Shown piece after piece: positions 20,136-20,799 of a stretch of 20,799 nucleotides of DNA. Position numbers and translations under genes: made by a program. Location: positions 1-20,799 of the forward strand of contig JALLAZ010000155.1 in the NCBI GenBank assembly GCA_036939755.1. The letters run 5' to 3'. Position 1 is the first letter of the stretch; every line of letters begins with the position of its first letter. This stretch comes from Stephanodiscus triporus. Lineage: Eukaryota; Bacillariophyta; Thalassiosirophyceae; Thalassiosirales; Thalassiosiraceae. Under the pieces are notes generated by a model. That model made no database searches and was not told the origin of the DNA. It saw only the letters and a list, made by a program, of their open reading frames with translations.

Positions 20136-20553
20136 TATCTCGAGAGGTATTTAGGAACTTTAAAGCATGTTTTAAGCCATGGAAGTGGAGTCCGTGGGGG
20201 CACAAGTTGGATTGCGAAAGCTTAACACTGGCATATGCAAGATCAGGATGACAAGTTGTCATTGCCCATATAAGTTTGCCAACACCCAAACCGTAGTTGA
20301 GTTGCATAGATTTAGCAAGTTGAGCTTGGATCCTCTTATCGGGGTCTTGAACTGCCACATTGAATTTCTTGAGCCATGTAGGGTCTGATGGTAATGGAGT
20401 AGAGCACACGGGAGTGGGGTATGCAGTTTTCATCCAGGTAGCAAGGTAGGGTGCGAAGATTTTGTTGACAAAGGTTGTCAAATTGATTTTGATATAGTAC
20501 CGTATAACACGCGGCCTAATGGATGCGAAATGACAGAAATTCTCGCTCCTCAT
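20056..20553 (-). pseudogene. Copia pol fragment: reverse transcriptase C-terminal region
   Basis: A 165-codon open frame whose first 30 residues look unrelated or degraded. From about residue 38 it follows the copia pol region just after the RT palm: WMKTAYPTPVCSTPLPSDPT, then KSMQLNYGLGVGKLIWAMTT and CHPDLAYASVKLSQ. It ends shortly after GLYLWC, where the reading must shift frame to stay in element sequence. The RT active-site portion is absent, so this is a 5'-truncated piece. Confidence 0.85.
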
Positions 20554-20799
20554 AGGTAGTTAGGTCTAAATTAATCGAGTACGTTAGTCTACATGGGAAT
20601 GAAAAAATATTTGGGACGTGACCCCCCAACGGCAGCACAACCATCACAACCATGACCGACGCCGGCGGAAATGGTCCCCTAGAGCCTCTCAGGATGCCCT
20701 ATGTCATCGGCGCGCGAGATTGGCTCTTGTCACAATAGCACTAACAATCTAAGGAAGGTAGTACGATAGTGAAAGAGAGTGGCTAGTTTACCTCTCTAT
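20554..20799. other. Right-edge sequence, no gene supported
   Basis: The recognisable copia sequence stops before 20554. A 28-codon plus-strand ORF (20652-20738) starts MTDAGGNGPLEP in a good context but ends quickly; it could be a first exon or the start of an element gag, and cannot be judged from the window. One TACGATA heptamer is at 20762-20768. Confidence 0.35.

Larger units (their letters stand above)
19253..20553 (-). mobile_element. Decayed Ty1/copia retrotransposon fragment (RT C-terminus and RNase H)
   Basis: Read right to left on the minus strand, this is the 3' part of a copia-type polyprotein in several frames. 20553-20056 holds the C-terminal reverse transcriptase/connection region, with PTPVCSTPLPSDPTWLKKF and LGVGKLIWAMTTCHPDLAYA. 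The RNase H part follows: SDSDWATC in a second frame near 20000, then RRSFSGICIRLASG-like and PTVTGSLTEAEFMAAYDMG in a third (ending 19842), then LFVRSILWDLNIPQEA, then YEDNEGCTAMGNA and RTRHIDIKYF in a further frame running to 19253. The last recognisable element-like words end near 19367. At least three frame changes and an in-frame stop (TAG after DMG) make it non-functional. No gag, protease, integrase or RT catalytic YVDD part lies in the window, and no LTR was identified. Confidence 0.88.

Noticed and set aside
1..20799. CRISPR array, tRNA or rRNA genes, prokaryotic operon or defence system
   Set aside because: No regularly spaced repeats, no convincing tRNA box A/B pair and no rRNA-like sequence were seen by eye; gene families and introns are eukaryotic.

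Overview
The window reads as nuclear DNA of a diatom or close stramenopile. The basis is gene-dense coding on both strands, mostly one to four exons per gene, short GT-AG introns (about 70-280 nt), eukaryote-only families (CD36-like, prohibitin-2, DPH4, ASNSD1-like, MBOAT lysophospholipid acyltransferase, eukaryotic ABC-F) and a decayed Ty1/copia element of the kind common in diatoms. The lineage is inferred from gene style and was not tested by a search. Every spliced model below was built by reading splice sites against family conservation and has no transcript support.

Layout, left to right. At 1-1500 there is no intact gene; one frame carries a stop-interrupted, two-membrane-segment pseudogene candidate. 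At 1590-4729 (minus) lies a four-exon CD36/scavenger-receptor-B-like membrane protein. At 5132-7420 (minus) is a two-exon asparagine-synthetase-domain protein of ASNSD1 type. Across a 409-bp divergent promoter, 7830-8784 (plus) encodes a small four-exon fibronectin-III protein ending in a CIIL prenylation box. 8785-10364 is a gene-free stretch with simple repeats. 10365-11453 (plus) is a two-exon protein with a probable mitochondrial leader that keeps only the front part of an acyl-CoA synthetase fold. Convergent to it, 11618-12367 (minus) is the diphthamide co-chaperone DPH4, and across a 325-bp divergent promoter 12693-13658 (plus) is intronless prohibitin-2. 14292-16022 (plus) is a three-exon MBOAT lysophospholipid acyltransferase with a KKXX tail. 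Convergent to it, 16616-18963 (minus) is a four-exon ABC-F ATPase. 19253-20553 (minus) is the frameshifted 3' part of a copia polyprotein, just upstream of the ABC-F gene.

There is no operon or defence-type cluster; the genes are an ordinary housekeeping mix (mitochondrial inner membrane, translation, membrane lipid remodelling). The items most worth following are the CAAX-terminated FN3 protein, the truncated acyl-CoA-synthetase-like protein, the cysteine-rich inserts of the CD36-like and ASNSD1-like proteins, altered switch/D-loop residues in the ABC-F protein, and a TATCGTA/TACGATA heptamer concentrated between genes.
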